DNA from: Sphingomonadaceae bacterium
GTDB taxonomy: Bacteria > Pseudomonadota > Alphaproteobacteria > Sphingomonadales > Sphingomonadaceae
Length of the DNA stretch: 6,017 nt
Assembly (NCBI GenBank): GCA_004282995.1
Contig: SHLU01000145.1
Location: 1-6,017 of the forward strand
Reading direction: 5' to 3'
Shown here: piece by piece, positions 1 through 5,405 of the stretch
How the letters are laid out: every line of letters begins with the position of its first letter
Numbering within the stretch: the stretch's first letter is position 1
The notes under the pieces: model-generated
The model's input: only the letters and a program-made list of their open reading frames with translations
Database searches by the model: none
What the model was told of the DNA's origin: nothing
Position numbers and translations under genes: made by a program

Positions 1-49
1 AGCACGGCCTTACCGACCCCGCGGCCGGTAATGGGCGAAGGCTGACGCA
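1..49. other. Unresolved end of upstream region
   Basis: Too short to identify. On the + strand all three frames close here: stops at 29-31 (TAA), 43-45 (TGA) and 51-53 (TGA). The last would give an upstream gene ending in a 4-base ATGA overlap with the DUF1697 start at 50, the same kind of junction seen at 4035. Codon third-position GC does not clearly favour one frame. GAAGG at 37-41 lies 8 bases before the ATG at 50 and is a plausible ribosome binding site. In the usual cluster order infB would lie somewhere upstream, but none of these short tails resembles the IF2 C-terminus. Confidence 0.4.
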
Positions 50-598
50 ATGACGCGCTATCTTGCGCTTCTGGGCAGTATCAATATCGGCGGCAACCGG
101 ATCAAGATGGTCGATCTCAAGGCGGCTCTTGCCGATGCCGGATATTCCGATGTCGAGACCGTCGCGGCCAGCGGGAACGTGATCTTCACCGATGACCGTG
201 ACCCGGCGCTGATCGAGATCGAACTCGAAAGCGTGGTCCAGCAGCGTTTCGCTTTCAAATCCTGCGCCATGGTCCGTTCGCGCGACGAGGTGCAGGCCGC
301 GATAACGGAAAACCCCTTTCATGGAACGGGCCCCGAACACGGCTCGGACAAGATGGTGCATTCGATCTTCCTGAGCCAGCAACCCGATACTGCGGCAGTC
401 GACGCGCTTATCCAAGAACACTGCACGAAGGGCAGCGAGAGGCTGGCGCTGGGTAATCGCGTCCTGTGCCTCGACTATGTGCACGGAGTTGGCGTATCGG
501 ACCTGTCGAACAAGGTTCTTGAACGGCGGTTGCGCTGCAAGGGGACGGCCCGCAACATGAACTCGCTCAAACGTATTCTAGGAAAGATGGCAGACTGA
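50..598 (+). CDS. DUF1697 family protein
   Basis: A 182-residue cytoplasmic protein of the DUF1697 family, whose biochemical role is not established. The family pattern is visible along the whole length: an N-terminal LLGSINIGGN block (residues 7-16; the usual form is LLRGINVGG, so the Arg-Gly pair is changed to Gly-Ser), the KMVDLKAALADAGY helix (19-32), SGNVIF (41-46), and the C-terminal SNKVLERRL...GTARNMNSL block (153-173). Length is normal for the family. The start at 50 is the only ATG after the in-frame stop at 29-31, and GAAGG at 37-41 is spaced well. There is no signal peptide or membrane segment. It overlaps rbfA by one base (TGATG), so the two are probably co-transcribed and coupled. 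The family assignment is firm; no specific function should be inferred beyond a possible expression link with ribosome-maturation genes. Confidence 0.9.
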   Translation: MTRYLALLGSINIGGNRIKMVDLKAALADAGYSDVETVAASGNVIFTDDRDPALIEIELESVVQQRFAFKSCAMVRSRDEVQAAITENPFHGTGPEHGSDKMVHSIFLSQQPDTAAVDALIQEHCTKGSERLALGNRVLCLDYVHGVGVSDLSNKVLERRLRCKGTARNMNSLKRILGKMAD

Positions 599-996
599 TG
601 GCCCGCAACCTATCCACCCCCGAACAGCAATCCGTTCGCGTCCTGAAGGTAGGCGAGCGAGTCCGGCACATCTTGTCCGAACTGCTCGCGCGCGGCGAAG
701 CGCATGACGATGTGCTGCGTGCGTCGAATATCGCCGTGACCGAAGTCCGCATGACGCCCGACCTTCGCAATGCGAAAGCCTATGTGAAACCCCTGCTGGG
801 ACAGGACGAGGCAGCGGTGCTCAAGGCTTTGCGCACGAATACGGCCTTCTTCCAGAAGGAAGTCGCCAAGCGGTTGGGCCTGAAATTCGCGCCCAAGCTC
901 GCGTTCCAGCCCGACGAAAGCTTCGACGAGGCGGGCCGCATCGAGCAGCTGCTCTCCGACCCCAAGGTCGCACGCGACCTCGAGGACGAAGAATAG
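598..996 (+). CDS. rbfA: 30S ribosome-binding factor RbfA
   Basis: A 132-residue cytoplasmic factor that binds the free 30S subunit and assists late maturation of the 16S rRNA 5' end; in other bacteria it is linked to cold adaptation. The single type II KH-like domain is recognisable: the first helix VGERVRHILSELL (18-30), the strand ITAVTEVRMTPDL-like segment (45-56, here IAVTEVRMTPDL), NAKAYV (58-63), the helix AVLKALRTNTAFFQKEVAKRL (73-93), and the closing KFAPKLAFQPDESFDEAGRIEQLL (96-119), typical of RbfA. The C-terminal tail is acidic (DLEDEE). Its ATG shares its A with the TGA of the DUF1697 gene. AGGAAAG at 580-586 can serve as a ribosome binding site 11 bases upstream. Its common partners infB and truB are not adjacent here: a transporter on the opposite strand follows after 3 bp. 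Confidence 0.96.
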   Translation: MARNLSTPEQQSVRVLKVGERVRHILSELLARGEAHDDVLRASNIAVTEVRMTPDLRNAKAYVKPLLGQDEAAVLKALRTNTAFFQKEVAKRLGLKFAPKLAFQPDESFDEAGRIEQLLSDPKVARDLEDEE

Positions 997-1002
997 GTCC
1001 TA
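994..1002. other. Convergent stop codons inside a 9-bp palindrome
   Basis: The rbfA stop (TAG, 994-996) and the stop of the opposing transporter gene (TAG on the - strand, 1000-1002) form the two arms of TAGGTCCTA, symmetric except for its central base. Only 997-999 lie between the genes, so no intergenic terminator fits here. Either transcript must end inside, or run antisense into, its neighbour. The symmetry may be coincidence, since two converging TAG stops already supply six of the nine bases. Confidence 0.6.
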
Positions 1003-2628
1003 TCCGGCGGCGCCCGGCAGGGTGTACCCTACCGGTGCGTCGGGACCCAGCGGGATGCCGAGGTAGAACCAGCCCACAATCAGCAAGACGCCCGAGATGA
1101 GCAGCCATACCGAGTAGGGCAGCATCATCGCGGTCAGGCTACCGAGACCGAAGTCCTTCACCCAGCGCTGCGCGAAAACCAGGATCAGCGGGAAGTAGAC
1201 CATCAGCGGCGTGATGATGTTGGTCGCACTGTCACCTACGCGGTAGGCGGCGGTCGCACCTTCGGGACTGATGCCGAGCAGCATGAGCATCGGCACGAGG
1301 ATCGGGGCGAGCAGCGCCCACTTCGCCGATGCCGAACCCACGAAGAGGTTCAGGATACCTGCGAAAATCACCATCAGGCCGAGGACCAGCGGCAGTGGCA
1401 GGCCGGTGCTTTCGATACCGGCAGCGCCATGGACCGCGGTGATCAGGCCGAGATTGGACCAGCCGAACATCGCCACGAAATGCGCGGCGGCAAAGGCGAG
1501 GACGAGGTAATAACCCATGTCCTTCATGCTCTCGGCCATCATGTTCACGAGGTCGCGGTGGTTCTTGATCGTGCCGGTGGCGCGGCCATAGGCCCAGCCG
1601 GTCAACAGGAAGAGCAGGAAGAAGCCTGCTACCAGCGACTGGTAGAGCGGGCGCAGCTGCGCGTGGATCGAACAGTCGGCAGCAGGCACTGCGTCGCATG
1701 CAGCCTCGTCGATCAGCGGAGTGCCGGGGGCGAAAACCATCACTAGCCACAAGCCGATCACGAACAGTGCGGCAAGACCTGCGTGGCGCAGGCCCTTGGA
1801 GGCCAGCGCTTCGTCGTTCGCGGCAGGATCGGCAGGCGTGTCACCGGCTTCTACACCGGCTGTCGCACCGCCGGTCCATGCGCCGAGGCGCGGCTCGATG
1901 ATCTTGTCGGTCACATACCAGATGATCGGCAGGTAGAGGAACGTCATTGCGGCGATGAAATACCAGTTGCCGGCGATGTTCGCGGTCCAGCTGGGGTCGA
2001 GCGCGCTGGCACCCACGGCTTCCTCGGTGATACCGAAGAGCAGGGCGTCGAGCTGGCCGGGCGAGATATTGGCCGAGAAACCCCCGGAAACACCGGCGAA
2101 AGCGGCCGCGATGCCGGCGAGCGGATGGCGTCCGGCTGCAGCGAAGAGGATGCCTGCAAGCGGGATGAGCACCACGTAACCGGCGTCGGCTGCGTGGTTT
2201 CCGATCATGGCGACCAGCGCGACTACTGGTGTTAGCAGGGCGGTCGGTGCGCTCTTCACGGCCTTGGACATGCCCGCGGCAAAGAAGCCCGAGCGTTCTG
2301 CGACACCTGCCCCCAGCATCACCACCAGCACGTATCCGAGCGGGTGGAAGTGCGTGAAGGTCTTGGGCATTTCGACCCAGAGGCGCTGGATATTGTCGGG
2401 AGACAACAGGCTGACGGCATCGATACGCAGGGCAGCGCCGGTGCTTTCGTCGATGGCAGTCGGGTGGAGCGCCGAAACGCCGGTCATCGCGGCGATGATC
2501 GAAACGATCACCAATGCAATAATGAGGTAGAAGAAGATAAAGACGGGATCGGGCAGCTTGTTACCCGTCCGTTCTACCCAACCGAGAATCCCGGTCTGCG
2601 CATTCTGCGCCGTATTCGCCTCTGCCAT
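1000..2628 (-). CDS. AbgT-family transporter
   Basis: A 542-residue inner-membrane protein of the AbgT family. E. coli AbgT imports p-aminobenzoyl-glutamate; MtrF (Neisseria gonorrhoeae) and YdaH (Alcanivorax borkumensis) have been reported to export sulfonamide antimetabolites. Hydrophobic segments recur throughout (for example 27-48, 128-165, 218-238, 284-300, 331-346, 410-431, 437-453, 500-523). Signature blocks are NHAADAGYVVLIPLAG (144-159), GVSGGFSANISPGQLD (179-194) and the second hairpin, SASAKW (432-437) through RVGDSATNIITPL (463-475). By eye the functional residues I recall for MtrF align with matching spacing: Asp194, Ser434, Trp437, Pro455, Arg463, Asp466 and Pro474. A non-membrane stretch at 302-328 carries two cysteines (311 and 319). 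AGGGA (2635-2639) lies 6 bases before the ATG. No abgA or abgB hydrolase gene is adjacent, so peptide import for folate-fragment salvage is not supported by context. Substrate and direction of transport cannot be settled from sequence. Confidence 0.93.
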   Translation of the reverse strand: MAEANTAQNAQTGILGWVERTGNKLPDPVFIFFYLIIALVIVSIIAAMTGVSALHPTAIDESTGAALRIDAVSLLSPDNIQRLWVEMPKTFTHFHPLGYVLVVMLGAGVAERSGFFAAGMSKAVKSAPTALLTPVVALVAMIGNHAADAGYVVLIPLAGILFAAAGRHPLAGIAAAFAGVSGGFSANISPGQLDALLFGITEEAVGASALDPSWTANIAGNWYFIAAMTFLYLPIIWYVTDKIIEPRLGAWTGGATAGVEAGDTPADPAANDEALASKGLRHAGLAALFVIGLWLVMVFAPGTPLIDEAACDAVPAADCSIHAQLRPLYQSLVAGFFLLFLLTGWAYGRATGTIKNHRDLVNMMAESMKDMGYYLVLAFAAAHFVAMFGWSNLGLITAVHGAAGIESTGLPLPLVLGLMVIFAGILNLFVGSASAKWALLAPILVPMLMLLGISPEGATAAYRVGDSATNIITPLMVYFPLILVFAQRWVKDFGLGSLTAMMLPYSVWLLISGVLLIVGWFYLGIPLGPDAPVGYTLPGAAG

Positions 2629-2730
2629 GGATCGTCCCTGTCTTGTCGTATCACTTCGGTTGGAGCGTCATCCCCAATCCTGTCTGACAGTCTCCTTAAC
2701 AGCCCCTGCGGCACAGGCTAGGCCCTGAGC
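2629..2730. promoter_or_regulatory. Divergent intergenic region, AbgT gene / tdk
   Basis: These 102 bp separate two divergently transcribed genes and should hold both promoters. I see no strong -35/-10 pair on either strand. On the - strand a weak candidate is TTGGGG (2673-2678) followed, after about 18 bases, by a GATAC-like element. An 11-bp palindrome sits near the middle (2680-2690). On the - strand AGGGA (2635-2639) is the transporter ribosome binding site. On the + strand only a weak TAGG (2719-2722) precedes tdk. Confidence 0.5.
2680..2690. promoter_or_regulatory. Palindrome, possible operator
   Basis: CTGTCTGACAG is a perfect inverted repeat, with 5-bp arms around one central base. 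It is located 51 bp from the transporter start and 40 bp from the tdk start. Placement in a short divergent region fits a dimeric regulator site serving one or both genes, but no regulator gene is nearby. The arms are short enough to arise by chance. Confidence 0.3.
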
Positions 2731-3309
2731 ATGGCCAAGCTCTATTTCTACTATGCCAGCATGAATGCGGGTAAGAGTTCGACGCTCCTGCAGACCGCGT
2801 TCAATTATGGCGAGCGCGGGATGAAGGTGTCGCTGTGGACCGCGGCGCTGGACGACAGGCCCGGCTTCGGAGCGATCTCCAGCCGCATCGGCCTTGCCAG
2901 CGATGCGCATCGTTATGAGCCCGACACCGACATCGAAGCGCATGTGCTTGGCGAGCACGCGGAGAGCGAACTGGCATGTGTCCTGGTGGATGAGGCGCAA
3001 TTCCTGACGCAGGAGCAGGTGTGGCAGCTGGCGCGGCTCGCAGACAGGGCGGGCATTCCCGTCCTCTGCTATGGTTTGCGGACCGACTTCCAGGGCGAGC
3101 TGTTTCCCGGATCTGCCGCGCTTCTCGGTATTGCCGATGCTCTGGTCGAGATGAAGGCCGTGTGCGATTGCGGCCGCAAGGCGACCATGAACCTGCGCGT
3201 CGATGCCAATGGCAAGGCGGTCAGCGAAGGCGCCCAGACCGAGATCGGCGGCAACGACCGCTATGTCGCCATGTGCCGCAGGCATTTCTGCGAGGCGCTG
3301 GAAGGCTAA
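2731..3309 (+). CDS. tdk: Thymidine kinase, type II (zinc-binding)
   Basis: A 192-residue cytosolic enzyme that phosphorylates thymidine (and deoxyuridine) with ATP to give dTMP in pyrimidine salvage. It reads very close to E. coli Tdk from its first residues. Visible features are the P-loop SMNAGKSS (10-17), the Walker-B-like strand CVLVDEAQFL (83-92) with the likely catalytic base Glu88, the PVLCYGLRTDFQGELF block (110-125), and the structural zinc site from CxC (Cys145, Cys147) and CxxH (Cys182, His185). The thymine-binding loop IGGNDRYV (172-179) is present. It lacks the long C-terminal regulatory tail of animal TK1. An in-frame stop at 2719-2721 leaves 2731 as the only ATG start. The upstream ribosome binding site is weak. 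It stands divergent to the AbgT gene and 39 bp before the protease gene, with which it may share a transcript. Confidence 0.96.
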   Translation: MAKLYFYYASMNAGKSSTLLQTAFNYGERGMKVSLWTAALDDRPGFGAISSRIGLASDAHRYEPDTDIEAHVLGEHAESELACVLVDEAQFLTQEQVWQLARLADRAGIPVLCYGLRTDFQGELFPGSAALLGIADALVEMKAVCDCGRKATMNLRVDANGKAVSEGAQTEIGGNDRYVAMCRRHFCEALEG

Positions 3310-3326
3310 AGGGGTGCGCAGCCCCT
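3310..3326 (+). repeat. Small hairpin between tdk and protease gene
   Basis: AGGGG (3310-3314) pairs with CCCCT (3322-3326), extendable by a T-G wobble, around a 5-7 base loop. It starts directly after the tdk TAA stop. No T-run follows, so it is not a convincing intrinsic terminator. It could protect the tdk 3' end or reduce transcription into the next gene. Confidence 0.4.
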
Positions 3327-3348
3327 AAGCCGTCCCTACATAGCTGCA

Positions 3349-4038
3349 ATGCTCGATACGCTAACCCTTGCCCTGATCCTCGTGCCCTGCCTGATCGTGG
3401 CGATCGTGTTTCACGAGGTGGCGCATGGTTGGACCGCGCTCGCGCTTGGCGACACCACCGCGCGCGACAAGGGGCGTTTGTCGCTCAATCCCATCAAGCA
3501 TGTGGATCCGGTCGGCACGCTGCTGGTACCGGGCGCCCTTGCCCTGCTGGGAGGGCCCATCTTCGGCTGGGCCAAGCCGGTGCCGGTCGTCGCCAAGGAA
3601 CTGCGCAATCCGCGCTACGGCATGATGGCCGTTGCCGCCGCCGGGCCGGGTACGAATATCGTCCTCTCGCTTATCGGCGCGCTGGTGTTCGGCATCGTCG
3701 CAGGACTGGCGATCAATTGGGGCGTGGCCATGCCGGAGTGGCTGGTGACTGCGTTTTCGATGTTCATCGTGATCAACGCCTTCCTTGCTCTGTTCAACCT
3801 GCTGCCGATCCCGCCTTTCGACGGCTCGCACATCGTTGGCGGCCTCCTGCCGCGTAGCTGGGCTGCGCATTGGCAACGCCTGCAGGCTCTCGGCATGCTG
3901 ATGTTCCTGGTCTTGATCGCGGCGACATGGGCCTTTCCCAATGCGGGCTGGATCGAGAAAACGGTCTATCCGCCGGTCCAGTGGCTGTCCGGCCTGTTCT
4001 ATTCGCTTGCTGACAGCATCGCGCGCTTCATCGCATGA
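3349..4038 (+). CDS. Site-2 protease-like M50 membrane metalloprotease
   Basis: A 229-residue integral membrane zinc protease of the compact M50 type, expected to cut substrates within the inner membrane; its substrate is unknown. The zinc-binding HEVAH (22-26) lies at the end of the first hydrophobic segment (about 7-21). It is followed by GDTTARDKGRLSLNPIKHVDP (34-54, family-typical), AAAGPGTNIVLSL (96-108), and the third zinc ligand Asp158 in NLLPIPPFDGS (150-160). Hydrophobic segments lie near 101-123, 132-152, 180-196 and 207-228. There is no PDZ or CBS domain, so it is unlike RseP and resembles the small stand-alone class. ATG 3349 is the only canonical start before HEVAH; the frame is open back to the tdk stop but offers no GTG or TTG. 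No clear Shine-Dalgarno sequence precedes it. Its TGA overlaps the truB ATG (ATGA), which predicts translational coupling. Confidence 0.94.
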   Translation: MLDTLTLALILVPCLIVAIVFHEVAHGWTALALGDTTARDKGRLSLNPIKHVDPVGTLLVPGALALLGGPIFGWAKPVPVVAKELRNPRYGMMAVAAAGPGTNIVLSLIGALVFGIVAGLAINWGVAMPEWLVTAFSMFIVINAFLALFNLLPIPPFDGSHIVGGLLPRSWAAHWQRLQALGMLMFLVLIAATWAFPNAGWIEKTVYPPVQWLSGLFYSLADSIARFIA

Positions 4039-4955
4039 CCGAACGGACCAAACCCGCACCCCATGGCTGGCTGCTGCTCGACAAGCCGCGCGGTCTCGGC
4101 TCGACGCAGGCGGTGGGCATGGTCAAGCGCGTGCTCAGGCAGGGTGGCTACAAGAAGACCAAGGTCGGTCATGGCGGTACGCTCGACCCGCTGGCCGAAG
4201 GGGTCCTGCCCATCGCGTTGGGCGAGGCGACCAAGCTGGCGGGCCGCATGCTCGATGCGAGCAAGATATACGTCTTCACGATCAAGTTCGGCGAAGAGAC
4301 CGATACGCTCGATACCGAAGGCGAGGTTGTAGAGCGTTCTGACCGTCTGCCCACCCGCGGTCAGCTGGAGGCTGTCCTCCCGCAATTCACCGGTGCTATC
4401 GAGCAGGCGCCACCTGCCTATTCGGCAATCAAGATCGACGGCAAGCGCGCCTATGACCGTGCACGGGCGGGCGAGCAGGTCGAGATGAAGTTGCGTGCCA
4501 CGACCATTCACTCGCTCGAGATAGAAAGTGCCGAGGATGGCAGCGCCACGCTCCTCGCCCATGTCTCGAAGGGCACATACATCCGCTCGCTTGCACGGGA
4601 TATCGCACGCGCGCTTGGAAGCCTGGGACATGTAACCTATCTCAGGCGCATCAAGGCCGGCCCCTTCCTCGAAAATCAGGCGATTTCGCTGGACAAGTGC
4701 GAGGAAATCGCTAAGGGCGCGGCCATTGAAAACCTTCTCCTGCCGCTAGAGGCTGGACTGGACGACATCCCGGTCCTTCACCTCGACCCCGACAGCGCGC
4801 AGGCGGTCCGCCAGGGCCGGGTATTGTCGGAACTGCCCCAAAGCGACGGGCTTCATCTGGCCAGGCTGGGAAATACCCCGGTGGCATTGATGGAACTCGT
4901 TAGCGGGACGGCCAAGGTCGTCAGGGGTTTCAACCTACCGGATGTCGCGGAGTAG
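4035..4955 (+). CDS. truB: tRNA pseudouridine(55) synthase TruB
   Basis: A 306-residue cytoplasmic enzyme that converts U55 in the T-loop of tRNAs to pseudouridine and helps tRNA fold. The TruB family order is intact: GWLLLDKPRGLGST (11-24), the catalytic GGTLDPLAEGVL (47-58) with Asp51, Tyr79, PPAYSAIKIDGKRAY (126-140), and GTYIRSLARDI (180-190) with Arg184. Asp51, Tyr79 and Arg184 sit three residues beyond the E. coli Asp48, Tyr76 and Arg181, so all key catalytic residues are present. Residues from about 245 form the C-terminal RNA-binding, PUA-like part. The start overlaps the protease stop (ATGA, 4035-4038) and has no good ribosome binding site of its own, so it probably depends on reinitiation. 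rpsO starts 5 bp after its stop, the common truB-rpsO order. Length is normal. Confidence 0.97.
   Translation: MTERTKPAPHGWLLLDKPRGLGSTQAVGMVKRVLRQGGYKKTKVGHGGTLDPLAEGVLPIALGEATKLAGRMLDASKIYVFTIKFGEETDTLDTEGEVVERSDRLPTRGQLEAVLPQFTGAIEQAPPAYSAIKIDGKRAYDRARAGEQVEMKLRATTIHSLEIESAEDGSATLLAHVSKGTYIRSLARDIARALGSLGHVTYLRRIKAGPFLENQAISLDKCEEIAKGAAIENLLLPLEAGLDDIPVLHLDPDSAQAVRQGRVLSELPQSDGLHLARLGNTPVALMELVSGTAKVVRGFNLPDVAE
4949..4952 (+). promoter_or_regulatory. rpsO ribosome binding site
   Basis: GGAG lies 8 bases before the rpsO ATG and inside the last codons of truB. It supports 4961 as the start over the out-of-frame ATG at 4957, which closes after eight codons. Confidence 0.65.
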
Positions 4956-4960
4956 AATGA

Positions 4961-5230
4961 ATGTCGGTTACCACCGAGCGTAAAGCTGAAATCATGAAGG
5001 ATCACGGACAGGGCAAGGGCGACACCGGTTCGCCGGAAGTCCAGGTCGCAATCCTCACCGAGCGTATTCGCAACCTCACCGATCACTTCAAGGCCAATCA
5101 CAAGGACAACCACTCGCGTCGTGGTCTGCTCATGATGGTCAACAAGCGCCGTAACCTCCTCGCCTATCTCAAAAAGAAGGATGTGGAGCGCTACAACGCC
5201 CTGATCGCGAAGCTGGGTCTTCGTAAGTAA
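4961..5230 (+). CDS. rpsO: 30S ribosomal protein S15
   Basis: An 89-residue primary-binding protein of the 30S subunit that contacts 16S rRNA helices 20-22 in the central domain and forms an intersubunit bridge. The family signature is intact: DTGSPEVQVAILTERI (21-36), LTDHFKANHKDNHSRRGLL (39-57) with His42, Asp49 and Ser52 (the E. coli rRNA-contacting His41, Asp48, Ser51 when the initiator Met is not counted), and RRNLLAYL (63-70), ending KLGLRK. Length matches the family exactly. It starts 5 bp after truB and ends before a strong hairpin (5241-5275). In several bacteria S15 represses its own translation by binding its mRNA; a small hairpin over codons 2-6 (4964-4977) could belong to such a site, but this is unproven. 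Confidence 0.98.
   Translation: MSVTTERKAEIMKDHGQGKGDTGSPEVQVAILTERIRNLTDHFKANHKDNHSRRGLLMMVNKRRNLLAYLKKKDVERYNALIAKLGLRK
4964..4977 (+). promoter_or_regulatory. Hairpin at the rpsO translation start
   Basis: TCGGT (4964-4968) pairs with ACCGA (4973-4977) around the loop TACC, directly after the ATG. A stem at this position would affect initiation and could be part of an S15 autoregulatory element. Only five pairs are seen, so confidence is low. Confidence 0.3.
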
Positions 5231-5240
5231 GAGTTTCTCG

Positions 5241-5275
5241 GAGGGGCGGCCAAAAGGTCGCCCCTCTTGCTATTT
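5241..5275 (+). terminator. Terminator-like hairpin after rpsO
   Basis: GAGGGGCGGCC (5241-5251) pairs with GGTCGCCCCTC (5256-5266): 11 pairs including one G-U, closed by the loop AAAA, then TTGCTATTT (5267-5275, six T of nine). It starts 10 bases after the rpsO stop. This fits a rho-independent or partial terminator and a 3' end protecting the rpsO mRNA, as at the E. coli rpsO t1 site between rpsO and pnp. The interrupted T-run suggests that some transcription may read into pnp. Confidence 0.8.
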
Positions 5276-5321
5276 GGCCTCCTGCGCAATTCGGTGCGGG
5301 AGTATCAAGGGGGCAGATGGA

Positions 5322-5396
5322 ATGCCCCGAACCGGACCGGGACGGTACACCCGGCACTGTAGGCCCCGCACCGCAATCAGGCCGTGCGGGTCATAA
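5322..5396 (+). CDS. Possible 24-codon upstream ORF in the pnp leader
   Basis: An ATG at 5322 opens a 24-codon frame ending with TAA at 5394-5396, at the edge of the pnp ribosome binding site and 9 bases before the pnp ATG. AGGGGG (5308-5313) lies 8 bases upstream, a good Shine-Dalgarno spacing, although this G-run is also one arm of a hairpin. The peptide would have six Arg and four Pro and resembles no family I know. Translation through it would open the leader stems. Short frames like this occur easily by chance in GC-rich DNA, so it may not be translated. Confidence 0.25.
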   Translation: MPRTGPGRYTRHCRPRTAIRPCGS

Positions 5397-5400
5397 GGAA
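5395..5400 (+). promoter_or_regulatory. pnp ribosome binding site
   Basis: AAGGAA lies 5 bases before the ATG at 5406 and fixes the pnp start. It follows the alternative leader hairpin (5365-5390), so its access could depend on the upstream fold. Confidence 0.75.
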
Positions 5401-5405
5401 AATAC

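Larger units (their letters stand above)
5276..5405 (+). promoter_or_regulatory. Structured pnp leader
   Basis: Between the terminator and pnp, CGGTGCGGG (5292-5300) pairs perfectly with CCCGCACCG (5365-5373), enclosing two hairpins: GGGGCA/TGCCCC (5310-5315 with 5323-5328) and CCGGG/CCCGG (5337-5341 with 5350-5354). Together they form a three-way junction. The copy of GTGCGGG at 5384-5390 can instead pair with CCCGCAC (5365-5371), giving a mutually exclusive hairpin that ends 4 bases before the pnp ribosome binding site. In E. coli, the pnp leader forms a stem cut by RNase III and then used by PNPase to repress itself; an analogous role is plausible here. I see no convincing pnp promoter; TATCAA (5303-5308) lacks a good -35. 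Confidence 0.55.

Noticed and set aside
1783..2235. 150-codon + strand frame inside the AbgT gene
   Set aside because: It lies antisense to conserved transporter motifs and has no family resemblance.
2668..3285. 205-codon open frame on the - strand over tdk
   Set aside because: It is antisense to a gene that matches E. coli Tdk closely, and no domain is recognisable.
3310..3326. Intrinsic terminator after tdk
   Set aside because: The stem has only five or six pairs and no T-run follows, so I list it only as a hairpin.
3021..3857. 278-codon + strand frame overlapping the end of tdk and most of the protease gene
   Set aside because: Extremely Arg-rich, out of frame with two clear genes, and without motifs; a frame-shifted reading of real genes.
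3361..4059. Long open frame on the - strand across the whole protease gene (232 codons)
   Set aside because: It mirrors the protease gene, is rich in Arg, Asp and Gln as antisense frames in GC-rich DNA usually are, and shows no family motif.
3999..4631. 210-codon open frame on the - strand over truB
   Set aside because: It lies opposite well-conserved TruB blocks and matches no recognisable family; an antisense shadow.
4957..4983. ATG four bases before the rpsO start
   Set aside because: It is out of frame and reaches a stop after eight codons; the S15 N-terminus and GGAG spacing support 4961.
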